Below are positions 43,643-51,927 of a stretch of 64,000 nt of DNA, in pieces. A program made the translations under genes and the position numbers. The notes beneath the pieces are model-generated. The model saw only the letters and a program-made list of their open reading frames with translations. It did not search any database and was not told the DNA's origin. Position 1 is the stretch's first letter; each line of letters starts with the position of its first letter. Location of the stretch: assembly GCA_040219275.1 (NCBI GenBank), contig JAVJSU010000085.1, positions 1 to 64,000 of the forward strand, written 5' to 3'. The DNA is from JAVJSU01 sp040219275 (GTDB lineage Bacteria > Chloroflexota > Anaerolineae > Aggregatilineales > Phototrophicaceae).

Positions 43643-45022
43643 ATGCGTCTTTTACTCATTGGTACTTTCATCATGATCTTCGTGGGGATTGGTCTTGCCA
43701 TACAGCCTACACAAGCCCAAAATGAGGAAGTTTGCCCCGCGTTTGTGGAGCAAGCGATCATCGAGGTCGGTGATTTATGCGAGAATTTGGGGCGGAATGT
43801 CGCCTGTTACGGGCATAATGACGTAGAAAGCACCTTATATCAGGGCGTGAGCGTCAGCCGTTTTGACGCACCCGCAGACCGCATCGAACTTACATCGCTG
43901 AATACTATTCGCACCGCACCGCTAAATGAATCTCTGGGACGCTGGGGGATTGCCCTTTTGAGCGCACAGGCAAATCTGCCGGGTACAGTTCCGGGTCAAA
44001 ACGTGGTGATGATGCTGGTTGGCGATGCCTCACTCGAAAATCAAATTACGCCCGATCAACACATCTCAACCGGGTCTCTGGTCACAGTAGAGGTGGAACT
44101 CCCTACAAATTTACGCGATCAACCGTCCATTACAGGAAATATTGTCGGCTCTGTTGAAGCTGGAACGCGCCTCTCCGCAGATATGATCAGCGAAGATCAG
44201 ACATGGATTCGCATCCCACAACCCGCTGGCGATGTCGTGTGGATCAGTCGGGATCTGGTCTCCGAAAATTCCGGGCTTAACCAACTTCCACATCCCAGCC
44301 CAACGCAAATTTCACCGATGCAATCCTTTTATTTCAATGCAGGAATCGGTCAATCCACCTGTGCAGAAGCCTCAGGCACGCTTTTTATTCAGGGACCGAA
44401 CAACATCCGCGTTGATCTGCAAGTGAACGGCGTGGACATCAGCATCGGCTCAACCATCGCGCTGAGTTTCGTCAGTCCCACGCAGATGCAAGTGGCGACT
44501 TTAAGCGGCACAGGCTACGTCGTAGGGACAACCGTTCCCGCCGGACATGCCGTTACCATTGACCTTGATTCCAACCATATCGGCATACCGGAGTCGGTTT
44601 CTGTGGTGCAACGGATGGATGATGCAACCATTGCGCGTTACGGACTGAGCGAGGCGATCCCTGAAAATCTGCTTCATTATCAAATTCAACTTCAACCTAT
44701 CACAGAATTGGTTAGTAACGATGTGCCAGATGGCAATGTTAGCACGATCAATGGGGTGGTGACTTCTACGATCAACACTGTACCATCTGTTGTGAACACG
44801 ACTGTTGGCACGGTAAACAACGTGACAGGCGGCATGGTGCAAACCGGCGTTAACGTCGGCAATAGTGGTATCGGGGTCGATGTTGGGGTCAATGTAGGCG
44901 GTATTGGTGCTGATGTCGGTCTGGATGTTGGTGGTGATGAGGGTTTAAATTTGAATCTGAACCTTGATCTTGACGGCGACGGTGATGGGCTAAACCTAAA
45001 TCTCAATCTATTTGGACGCTGA
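43643..45022 (+). CDS. secreted SH3b/FecR-like paralog C, Asn/Leu/Asp-rich tail
   Basis: 459 residues from ATG 43643 (MRLLLIGTFIMIF), chosen by alignment with the paralogs. A GTG at 43592 has AAGG upstream and remains possible. The shared body (Cys segment, SH3b, FecR-like) is closest to paralog A. The unique tail is Val/Asn/Gly-rich (STINGVVTSTINTVPSV, VGVNVGGIGADVGLDVGG) and ends in alternating LNLNLNLDLDGDGDGLNLNL, a pattern expected for a beta-roll or stacked-strand structure with possible calcium sites. Confidence 0.85.
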   Translation: MRLLLIGTFIMIFVGIGLAIQPTQAQNEEVCPAFVEQAIIEVGDLCENLGRNVACYGHNDVESTLYQGVSVSRFDAPADRIELTSLNTIRTAPLNESLGRWGIALLSAQANLPGTVPGQNVVMMLVGDASLENQITPDQHISTGSLVTVEVELPTNLRDQPSITGNIVGSVEAGTRLSADMISEDQTWIRIPQPAGDVVWISRDLVSENSGLNQLPHPSPTQISPMQSFYFNAGIGQSTCAEASGTLFIQGPNNIRVDLQVNGVDISIGSTIALSFVSPTQMQVATLSGTGYVVGTTVPAGHAVTIDLDSNHIGIPESVSVVQRMDDATIARYGLSEAIPENLLHYQIQLQPITELVSNDVPDGNVSTINGVVTSTINTVPSVVNTTVGTVNNVTGGMVQTGVNVGNSGIGVDVGVNVGGIGADVGLDVGGDEGLNLNLNLDLDGDGDGLNLNLNLFGR

Positions 45023-45056
45023 GGTTCAAACCGATCAGATACATTGAGTTAAAATT

Positions 45057-45095
45057 AAAAAGGACGCAAAGACTCACCGTCGCTTGCGTCCTTTT
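45057..45095. terminator. bidirectional terminator
   Basis: A perfect 12-bp stem AAAAGGACGCAA / TTGCGTCCTTTT with a 14-base loop, between convergent paralog C and the aminotransferase gene. A and T runs on both sides allow use in both directions. Confidence 0.88.
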
Positions 45096-45103
45096 AAGTT
45101 AAT

Positions 45104-46213
45104 TTATCCCAAAATCATCGCCAACGCAGAGGTGAGCGCCCGCACATTTTCCTTGCGTGAGGTATAGCCCATCAAGCCGACGCGCCATACCTTGCCCTTT
45201 AGTTCGCCCAGCCCGCCGCCGACTTCGATATTGAACTTTTCGAGCAATTGCTTCCGCACGTTCGCCTCGTCAATGCCTTCGGGTACGATCACAGTGGTTA
45301 ATGACGGCAGACGATAACGCTTTTCGACCAATGGCTCAAACCCAACCGTTGCCAGTTGCTCCCACAGAAATTCCGCATTTTCCTGATGCCGTTGCCAGCG
45401 GGCTTCTAAGCCTTCCAGCGCAATCAACCGCAGACCTTCATACAGCGCGTAAATCGACGAGATCGGCGCGGTATGATGATAGGTGCGTTCGCCACCCCAA
45501 TATTTCTGGATGGTCGTCAAATCCAGATACCAGTTCGGCACTCTGGTTTTACGATTCACCAGCTTATCCACAGCGCGTTGATTCAACGTCAACGGACTCG
45601 CGCCAGGGGGAACGCTCAGGCATTTTTGACCGCCACTATAGCAGACATCAATGCCGATTTTATCGACTTGCACGGGCAACCCGCCGAGTGATGTCACCGC
45701 ATCGACGATCAGCAATGCGCCGTGATTGTGGACGATCTGCGCGATTTCTTCCAGCGGTTGGCGTGCGCCGGTGGAGGTTTCCGCATGGACGATGCCGACG
45801 ATCTGCGCGGGGTTCGCCTGTAGCGCCGCCTCAACTTCTGACGGATCAAACACTTCGCCCCACGGACGCTTAATCATCGTCACTTCCGCACCATAACGGC
45901 TCGCCATATCTTCCATCCGAAGTCCGAAATAGCCATTACAGCAGATCAGCATTTTGTCGCCCGGTTCGACGACGTTGCAAATCGCCGCTTCCATCGCCGC
46001 CGAGCCTGTGCCGGAAATAGGGATGGTCAGTTGATTTTCTGTCTCGAACACATAGCGGAGCAACTTTTGCGTATCGTCCATCAATTGCAAAAATTCAGGG
46101 TCAAGATGCCCCACGAGCGGGGTCGCCATCGCCTTCAACACACGCGGATCCGCCATGCTCGGTCCGGGTCCCATCAAGATGCGCGGTGAGACGTTAATTT
46201 CTGGTGCATTCAT
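45104..46213 (-). CDS. class V aminotransferase (alanine-glyoxylate / serine-pyruvate type)
   Basis: PLP enzyme of 369 residues, fold type I. It opens with RILMGPGPSMADPRVLKAM. The cofactor region SGTGSAAMEAAICN is followed by VHAETSTGARQPL and VDAVTSLGGLPVQVD. The Schiff-base lysine is in YSGGQKCLSVPPG, and the C-terminus carries IEVGGGLGELKGKVWRVGLMGY. It probably converts glyoxylate or hydroxypyruvate to glycine or serine. The exact amino donor (Ala or Ser) cannot be set from sequence. Confidence 0.93.
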   Translation of the reverse strand: MNAPEINVSPRILMGPGPSMADPRVLKAMATPLVGHLDPEFLQLMDDTQKLLRYVFETENQLTIPISGTGSAAMEAAICNVVEPGDKMLICCNGYFGLRMEDMASRYGAEVTMIKRPWGEVFDPSEVEAALQANPAQIVGIVHAETSTGARQPLEEIAQIVHNHGALLIVDAVTSLGGLPVQVDKIGIDVCYSGGQKCLSVPPGASPLTLNQRAVDKLVNRKTRVPNWYLDLTTIQKYWGGERTYHHTAPISSIYALYEGLRLIALEGLEARWQRHQENAEFLWEQLATVGFEPLVEKRYRLPSLTTVIVPEGIDEANVRKQLLEKFNIEVGGGLGELKGKVWRVGLMGYTSRKENVRALTSALAMILG

Positions 46214-46343
46214 AAAAATGATGTCCTTAATAGTAGATAGTTTTCAGTAGAAAGGTGTCGTGCGATCAGTTCCTTCTGTGACGAGATGTTCGTGGAAATA
46301 GGCAACTTTTGACGTTTGAATATTTATGTCCATAACTTACTTT

Positions 46344-46374
46344 GTAGGGGCGGTTTGACATGTTGTGCCCCTAC
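46344..46374. repeat. dispersed palindromic repeat, variant
   Basis: GTAGGGGC and GCCCCTAC arms (8 bp) around a centre related to GGTTTGACATGTTGT. Same outer arms as the other members. The 46214-46477 gap otherwise holds only ACTGTAAACT/TTTCAGTAG-type simple dispersed sequence. Confidence 0.8.
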
Positions 46375-46477
46375 TCTAGTATTTGCTTTTTATCAATCAT
46401 CCACAGAGATATTTTATCCCGACCCACTCGCTGATAAAGACGCTCTTTACTGAAAACTGATGACTGTAAACTCAATA

Positions 46478-46894
46478 TTAACGAAATTCAGTGATGACGC
46501 GCCGCACACCTTCGACTAAACCGACCTCGCGTACCACCTCTTCAATCGTGGTGCCGTCCGGCAATTTGCCCGCCAGAATCACCGTGCCATATTCAACACT
46601 CAGCACCACACCGACGGGGATCGTCCGTCCCACATCAAGGCGGATGGTTTCATCGTTGAAGAAATTGTGCGCGATGACTTCTTTAACGCCATCAATATCT
46701 GCGACGCGACCAAGCGTGTAGTTATAGGTCGGGGTTGCTTTGGTATAGCCACTGACCGTCACCACACCATCGTTGACCTCAAAATTCACCTGATGGCGAT
46801 CATTTACTAAAGGCGGATAACCGCGTTCTACATGATGAATATCGGCAAGAATATCCATGTCCGGGCGTGATTGGGTAACGCTAGCTTCTGACAT
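46478..46894 (-). CDS. double BON-domain protein
   Basis: 138 residues with GGGAAG upstream of the ATG. Two BON-like modules: VNFEVNDGVVTVSGYTKATPTYNYTLGRVADIDGVKEVIAHNF and VLSVEYGTVILAGKLPDGTTIEEVVREVGLVEGVRRVITEF. Each has the GxVxLxG strand and the conserved xGVxxV end. There is no signal peptide, so it is probably cytosolic. BON domains bind phospholipids or small ligands. It is divergent from the Usp-DUF389 gene. Confidence 0.85.
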   Translation of the reverse strand: MSEASVTQSRPDMDILADIHHVERGYPPLVNDRHQVNFEVNDGVVTVSGYTKATPTYNYTLGRVADIDGVKEVIAHNFFNDETIRLDVGRTIPVGVVLSVEYGTVILAGKLPDGTTIEEVVREVGLVEGVRRVITEFR

Positions 46895-47113
46895 AACACT
46901 TCCCTTTGATTATCACAAAGCGTTTCTATACCCCTCTATTGTGCCTATTTGTAGCCGATTTCGCCAGACATCAATCTGTGAGTTTGCCGTTTTCAGTGCT
47001 CAGTTTTTAGTAGAGCGCACATCCTTTACCGCAAATTTCTCTATACTAAACGCGACTGACGGCGAAAAATACGCTATTATGGGATGAATCGTGCGTCAAA
47101 CACAAGAGGGCAT

Positions 47114-49117
47114 ATGAGCACACCTGATCCGACAACAAGTGACGAAAAGCAACAGCAACAACCAGCGGAAGAGGCGAAAGCTAAACAGGCTGAGACTGAA
47201 AAACCAAAAACCGAGCCAACTAAACCTGAAAAGCCCGTTAATTCTGAGACCATCCCTGATTTTGCACGCGTGGCGCTAGTGCCAATTGCCAACCCTGAAA
47301 CCGCGTCCGATTTGTTGCATCTGGCGGTAGCGATGGCGCACCCCGAAGATGGCAAGGTCATCGCGCTGATCGTCTCTACGGGTACGATGGAAAATGAAGC
47401 CGGAGCGATTGAGAAATTACAGCCGATCATCGACCAGCTAGAAGAAGAGGGCAATCACATCACGCTGGAAACCGTCTCCGCACCGAGTATCGCCCGTGGC
47501 ATTCTGGATAGTGCGCGGGATAAGGCGGCTGATTTGATTATTCTCGGCATCCGGCAACATTCACGCGGGCAGGTGGTGTTGGGAACAGTGGTGGAAAATG
47601 TGATCCAGACCGCGCCCTGTGATGTGTTGATTTATCGCACCAACGGCGCAATATCAGGCTATGATCGCATTGTTGTACCGATTGATGAAAGCATTCAGGC
47701 GGAGGCGGCGGCACGCACCGGCATCCGGCTGGCGCAAGAATTTAATTCCCGCATCGAAGCCATGTATGTGCAGGCGCGCTATCGCTCTCAATATGAAGGA
47801 CTCGCCCACATCGAACGCACCTTAGACGGCTGTCCGGGGCATCGCACCGTCAAGCGGACAGTTCTAAACGCCAGCAATCCCGCGCAAGCCATCCTCACAC
47901 GCACCACCAAAGAGGATTTAATCATCGTCGGCTTCACCCAGCGCAATCAATTTGAGCGCCTCATTTTTGGTGATTTGTCTCAGGAAATTTTGAACAACGC
48001 AGAAGGTCCGGTCATCCTGATTATGCGCTCTGCTGGATCAGATGCGTTGCCGGAACGTCTGCGCCGACGCGTGCTCAGTTGGATTCGTCCGGCGCTCACA
48101 CAGGTCGAACAGCAGGAGATCATCCGGCTGGCGCGGGGAAATTCGACGGTCAATATCGATTATGTCATGTTGATTATGGTGTCCGCGACGTTGGCTTCAC
48201 TGGGCTTATTGCTCAATAGCGCGGCGGTGATTATTGGTGCGATGCTGGTCGCCCCGTTCATGTCGCCGTTGATCGCCTTTTCTGTCAGCATGACCGTCGG
48301 CAATCCGGTGCTGGCGCGGCGCTCAGTGATTACGCTATTTGTCGGCATCGGGCTGTCTTTGGTCGTCGCGGCGGTGATCGGGCGCTTCCTCCCGCAGACC
48401 GTCCTCACAATGGAGATGACCTCTCGCGGTAGCCCGACCCTGCTGGATGCGGCAGTCGCGCTGGCTTCCGGTGTTGTCGGCGCATATGCCACCGCCCGAA
48501 AAGACATCCCCGCCGCACTTGCCGGGGTTGCCATCGCCGCCGCCTTGATGCCCCCGCTCTGTACCGTCGGGCTGGGCATCGCGCTGGGTGAAACGCGACT
48601 TGCGCTCGGTGCGGCTTTACTATTCTCCACCAATATCATCAGTATCATGCTTGCGGGCGCGGTGGTCTTCGTCTGGTTGGGCATGAGTCCGCGCAATATT
48701 GACGAACACACACAACGGCGTTCAGTGGTTTCGCTAATTTTGGTGTTGACATTTGCCCTGCCGATTGCCTTCGCGCTGTTCCAACTCACCCGCCAGGCGA
48801 ACGAAGCCTCGACCATCGAGAATTTGCTCCGCTCGGATTTATTGCAGGCGGAAATGGTGGAATTTGACATCTTTAACGACACCAATCCCACGCGCATTCT
48901 GGCAACGGTGCGCTCCGGTGAGCCAATCACATCGGCACGCGTCGCCGCACTCGAACTGGAAATTGAAGCCGTCGTCGGTGGTGATTACACGCTCGATCTG
49001 GTGGTGCTCAATATGGTGCATTCGGAGCAAACCGAACCCGAAGCGACAGACATCCCTGAAATCGTGCCAGAAATCACGCCAGAACTCACGCCGGAAGCGA
49101 CAGAATCCGCGGGGTAA
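47114..49117 (+). CDS. Usp-Usp-DUF389 fusion membrane protein
   Basis: 667 residues from ATG 47114; AGAGGG precedes it. A charged low-complexity N-terminus (~1-45) leads to two universal-stress-protein modules (~50-185 and ~190-320). Each ends in the ATP-loop pattern (GIRQHSRGQVVLGTVVENVI and GFTQRNQFERLIFGDLSQEI). A DUF389 membrane domain (~350-560, about six spans, SAAVIIGAMLVAPFMSPLIAFS, GVVGAYATARKDIPAALAGVAIAAALMPPLCTVGLG) follows. The soluble tail ends in PE/T repeats. DUF389 proteins are of unsettled function; a nucleotide-sensing channel or carrier is a reasonable inference. Confidence 0.88.
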   Translation: MSTPDPTTSDEKQQQQPAEEAKAKQAETEKPKTEPTKPEKPVNSETIPDFARVALVPIANPETASDLLHLAVAMAHPEDGKVIALIVSTGTMENEAGAIEKLQPIIDQLEEEGNHITLETVSAPSIARGILDSARDKAADLIILGIRQHSRGQVVLGTVVENVIQTAPCDVLIYRTNGAISGYDRIVVPIDESIQAEAAARTGIRLAQEFNSRIEAMYVQARYRSQYEGLAHIERTLDGCPGHRTVKRTVLNASNPAQAILTRTTKEDLIIVGFTQRNQFERLIFGDLSQEILNNAEGPVILIMRSAGSDALPERLRRRVLSWIRPALTQVEQQEIIRLARGNSTVNIDYVMLIMVSATLASLGLLLNSAAVIIGAMLVAPFMSPLIAFSVSMTVGNPVLARRSVITLFVGIGLSLVVAAVIGRFLPQTVLTMEMTSRGSPTLLDAAVALASGVVGAYATARKDIPAALAGVAIAAALMPPLCTVGLGIALGETRLALGAALLFSTNIISIMLAGAVVFVWLGMSPRNIDEHTQRRSVVSLILVLTFALPIAFALFQLTRQANEASTIENLLRSDLLQAEMVEFDIFNDTNPTRILATVRSGEPITSARVAALELEIEAVVGGDYTLDLVVLNMVHSEQTEPEATDIPEIVPEITPELTPEATESAG

Positions 49118-49164
49118 GCACGTACCGGAACGCTATAAAAGCGGTCTAATGACGAGAATCAAAA

Positions 49165-49199
49165 AAAGAGCGACCTATCACTAACGTCGCTCTTTATAT
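49165..49199. terminator. bidirectional terminator
   Basis: A perfect 10-bp stem AAAGAGCGAC / GTCGCTCTTT with an 11-base loop, between convergent genes. A7 lies on the left side; TATATTTT follows on the right. Confidence 0.85.
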
Positions 49200-49225
49200 T
49201 TTATCGGCAAGCTCAACAGCTAAAC

Positions 49226-50368
49226 TTACGCTGTTTCGAGTGCTTTTTGCTTGTTGGTTTCGATGAGGCGGTCATAATGGTCGATCACCTCGTCCATCAT
49301 ATGATCCCATGTTTGGGTTGCCGCGAAAGCCCGCGCATCACTGCCCATCTGATTGATGCGTTCGCGGCTGGTGATGACGTTACGCACACCTTCAATCATG
49401 CCGTCCACATCGCCTACGTCGAAGGTATAGCCGGTGCGCCCAATATCGACCACATCGGGGATGCCCCCCACGCGAGAAGCCACGACAGGTAAGCCCGCCG
49501 CCATCGCTTCCACGACGACCAATCCGAACGTTTCCAGCGCAGACGGGAAAACGAACACATCCGCGCTTGCATAGGCTTGTGACAGGCGTTCACCGGTCAT
49601 GTAGCCCATGAATTTGGTGCGTGTTCCGGCGAAGGTTTCTTTCAGAGAGTCACGTGCCGGACCATCACCAATGATCGCCAGACGTGCTTCTGGAATGGCA
49701 TCCAGCACGGGGCGAATCTTGTCGATTTGCTTTTCAGTACCTAAACGTCCGACGAACAGCAACAATGGTGCGCCGGTATCGCCATCGCTCAGTTCATAGC
49801 GCATATCTTCGTTGTAGAAACCGGGGTTGAACTTGACCGCATCCACACCACGCTTCCACAAACCGACGTTCTTCACGCCGATGTCGATCATCTCACGTTG
49901 CACCTGTTTTGATGGCGCGAGTGAATAATCCGCCGCGTTAAATACGACGGAGGTCAATTTATTAACGACAGGTTCGAGCAAGCTCAGGTGATAATGGGTC
50001 GCCATGCGTGCCAGATCAAGATGAAACGAGGCGAGGGTCGGGATGCCCATACGCTTGGACATCAACAATCCCGGAATGCCGATCATCACCGGATGGATGA
50101 AATGCGCCACATCCGGCTTAAAGGCTTTGAGTTCGTTATAGGTCGACAGAGTCGGCGGACCTATTTTGAGTTCTGGATAAATGGGCAGGGTAACCCCGCT
50201 CACGCCGATCACGCGGGTATCGGCATATTGTTGCACATCGCCCAATTTCGGCGCAACGATGACAGATTCCACCCCGCGCTCGGCAAGGTGATCAAGCAAT
50301 AAACAAACAACGGTGACAATGCCATCGACCTTTGGCAGGAACGTCTCGGTAAATAACGCAACCCGCAT
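49226..50368 (-). CDS. GT4 family glycosyltransferase
   Basis: 380 residues, GT-B fold. N-terminal acceptor domain: MRVALFTETFLPKVDGIVTVV and the HFIHPVMIGIPGLLMSKRMGIPTLASFHLD region. C-terminal donor domain: LLLFVGRLGTEKQID, LAIIGDGPARDSL and the EX7E motif SALETFGLVVVEAMAAGLPVVASRVGG. The sequence most resembles MgtA/SqdX-type enzymes that glycosylate lipids or lipid-linked acceptors. The sugar and acceptor are unknown. The ATG is at 50368; no adjacent partner gene. Confidence 0.9.
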   Translation of the reverse strand: MRVALFTETFLPKVDGIVTVVCLLLDHLAERGVESVIVAPKLGDVQQYADTRVIGVSGVTLPIYPELKIGPPTLSTYNELKAFKPDVAHFIHPVMIGIPGLLMSKRMGIPTLASFHLDLARMATHYHLSLLEPVVNKLTSVVFNAADYSLAPSKQVQREMIDIGVKNVGLWKRGVDAVKFNPGFYNEDMRYELSDGDTGAPLLLFVGRLGTEKQIDKIRPVLDAIPEARLAIIGDGPARDSLKETFAGTRTKFMGYMTGERLSQAYASADVFVFPSALETFGLVVVEAMAAGLPVVASRVGGIPDVVDIGRTGYTFDVGDVDGMIEGVRNVITSRERINQMGSDARAFAATQTWDHMMDEVIDHYDRLIETNKQKALETA

Positions 50369-50554
50369 AGCTACAATGTCCTTTGATTTTTACGTGCAGA
50401 ATTCCATATTGTATAACCCGCCTTCGTAACAGAAGTCACGAAGTTGTATTCTGCACTTAAACCATTCTTAACGCGCTTAGGGGGATAATAGCACGTCAGC
50501 AGGTCAGCGTTTCAGCACCGATTTACTATAAAATTTTGTTGGATATTAAGAATC

Positions 50555-50856
50555 TTACCAGCCGGACGGCATTCTGAGTGGCGCGGGTATGCTGATCTCG
50601 CCCTCAGCTTTGAGTGCATCAAGCGCCTGATAAAATTCCTGACGTAAAGCGGAGCGGGCATTGTCGATCTCATGCTGAAATTCTGCCGCAATTCATTTTT
50701 AATCTGTTCGCGTAACGCCGACAGGTTGACGAGTGCGGGGACGATGGCGCGTGTGGTCTGCGCTGAATCACGCTCAAGAATATTTACCGCTGTCTCGATA
50801 ATCTCGTCGATGCTCCACGCGATAGTATGGTTGCTGTTTGCTTGTTGGTTTAACAT
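50555..50856 (-). pseudogene. small gene broken by a single-base frameshift
   Basis: The first part, from ATG 50856 with TGGAG 9 bases upstream, reads MLNQQANSNHTIAWSIDEI to REQIKNELRQ. At ~50681-50686 the coding signal moves to another frame and continues EFQHEIDNARSALRQEFYQALDALKAEGEISIPAPLRMPSGW to a TAA at 50555-50557. One missing base (CAGAATTT for CAGGAATTT) restores a helical protein of ~100 residues. The original frame past that point is nonsense-like. It is either a true pseudogene or a sequence error. The promoter side carries a LexA-like operator. Confidence 0.75.
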
Positions 50857-50890
50857 GGAAAGATGCTCCACAAAATTGTGTGATGGCATG

Positions 50891-50918
50891 ATTATACCGC
50901 AGATAAGAATAGATGTTC
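50891..50918 (-). promoter_or_regulatory. promoter with LexA-like operator for the frameshifted gene
   Basis: Minus strand -10 TATAAT at 50891-50896. The -35 region overlaps GAATAGATGTTC (50907-50918), one base off GAAC-N4-GTTC. Transcription would start near 50884, which rules out the upstream ATG at 50889 as the start codon. Confidence 0.6.
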
Positions 50919-50987
50919 TATACACGCCCGTTTGAATCTGGTTTGAATATCGCCGTGCTACCCACAAGGATTATCTTGTGAAATATA

Positions 50988-51022
50988 GAATACTTGTTCT
51001 ATAAAACACTTTACGATAGAAT
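50988..51022 (+). promoter_or_regulatory. promoter with LexA-like operator for the peptidase E gene
   Basis: -35 TTGTTC (50994-50999), 17-base spacer, -10 TAGAAT (51017-51022). The -35 is contained in GAATACTTGTTC (50988-50999), the same operator form as at 50907. Both are flanked by TAGAA/TTCTA words. Confidence 0.65.
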
Positions 51023-51106
51023 GTTACCAATCTAAATTGCTACATTATCTAACAAGATTAGCTAGAGAAGTCTTTCAACTCTCGTAAAATCGCCAAGGGA
51101 TGACCC

Positions 51107-51772
51107 ATGAAATTTTTGCTCACTTCTGCTGGTATCAAAAATGTCAGTATCCACAATGCGCTGGTCGACCTACTGGACAAACCGATTGCCGGGTGCAACG
51201 CTCTGTGCATCCCCACCGCCGCCTATGCGCTCTCCAACGGACCTGGCTCTGCATGGCGGTTCATCAGTGGGCAAGAACCCAATTGCCCGATGATCGAATT
51301 GGGTTGGAAGTCCGTAGGCGTGCTGGAACTCACCGCATTGCCCAGTCTCAAAAATGAGTCCTGGATGACTGTGGTTCAGGAGGCTGACGTTCTGCTGGTG
51401 AATGGGGGTGACCCGTTGTATCTGCATTACTGGATGCGGCAATCTGGATTCGCAGACCTCTTGCCGTCGTTGCGTGCAGTCTACGTGGGACTGAGCGCCG
51501 GAAGCATGGTGATGACTCCGCGAATTGGACAGTATTTTGTGAACTGGACACCGCCCACAGGTGAGGATGAAACGCTCGGTCTGGTCGATTTTGCGATCTT
51601 TCCGCACCTCGATCACGAGATGTTGCCGTACAATACCATGGCGCACGCAGAACGATGGGCTACTACGATGCCGATGACGACCTACGCGATGGACGACGAG
51701 ACCGCCATCAAAGTGGTAGACGGAGCAGTTGAGGTTGTCTCCGAGGGGCAGTGGAAACTTTTTACGCCCTAA
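51107..51772 (+). CDS. peptidase E family (S51) / type 1 glutamine-amidotransferase-like protein
   Basis: 221 residues. The nucleophile elbow is GLSAGSMVM (Ser ~131), preceded by LLVNGGDPLYLHYWM (the NGGD/GGN loop). A late FPHLDHEMLP holds the conserved His. These match S51 dipeptidase-like proteins, which cleave Asp-X dipeptides or cyanophycin products; many paralogs are uncharacterised. AAGGGAT lies upstream of the ATG. It starts ~80 bases after an apparent LexA-like-controlled promoter. Confidence 0.88.
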   Translation: MKFLLTSAGIKNVSIHNALVDLLDKPIAGCNALCIPTAAYALSNGPGSAWRFISGQEPNCPMIELGWKSVGVLELTALPSLKNESWMTVVQEADVLLVNGGDPLYLHYWMRQSGFADLLPSLRAVYVGLSAGSMVMTPRIGQYFVNWTPPTGEDETLGLVDFAIFPHLDHEMLPYNTMAHAERWATTMPMTTYAMDDETAIKVVDGAVEVVSEGQWKLFTP

Positions 51773-51927
51773 TGGAGATGTGGGAACTTGGTTTGCACGT
51801 TCCCGTTTTCACCTATAAATAAATCTATCTTGCGCCATGAAAACCATAAATGAACCGCTTTGAACCTTTACAGACTTTAAAAAATCGGATAAAGTGGAGT
51901 CATAATTTAAAAAAACGAGGAACTCTC

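Noticed and set aside
50512..50967. Single 151-codon ORF covering the small gene near 50.7 kb
   Set aside because: Its N-terminus lies upstream of the predicted transcription start and its C-terminus is out of the coding frame after the frameshift.
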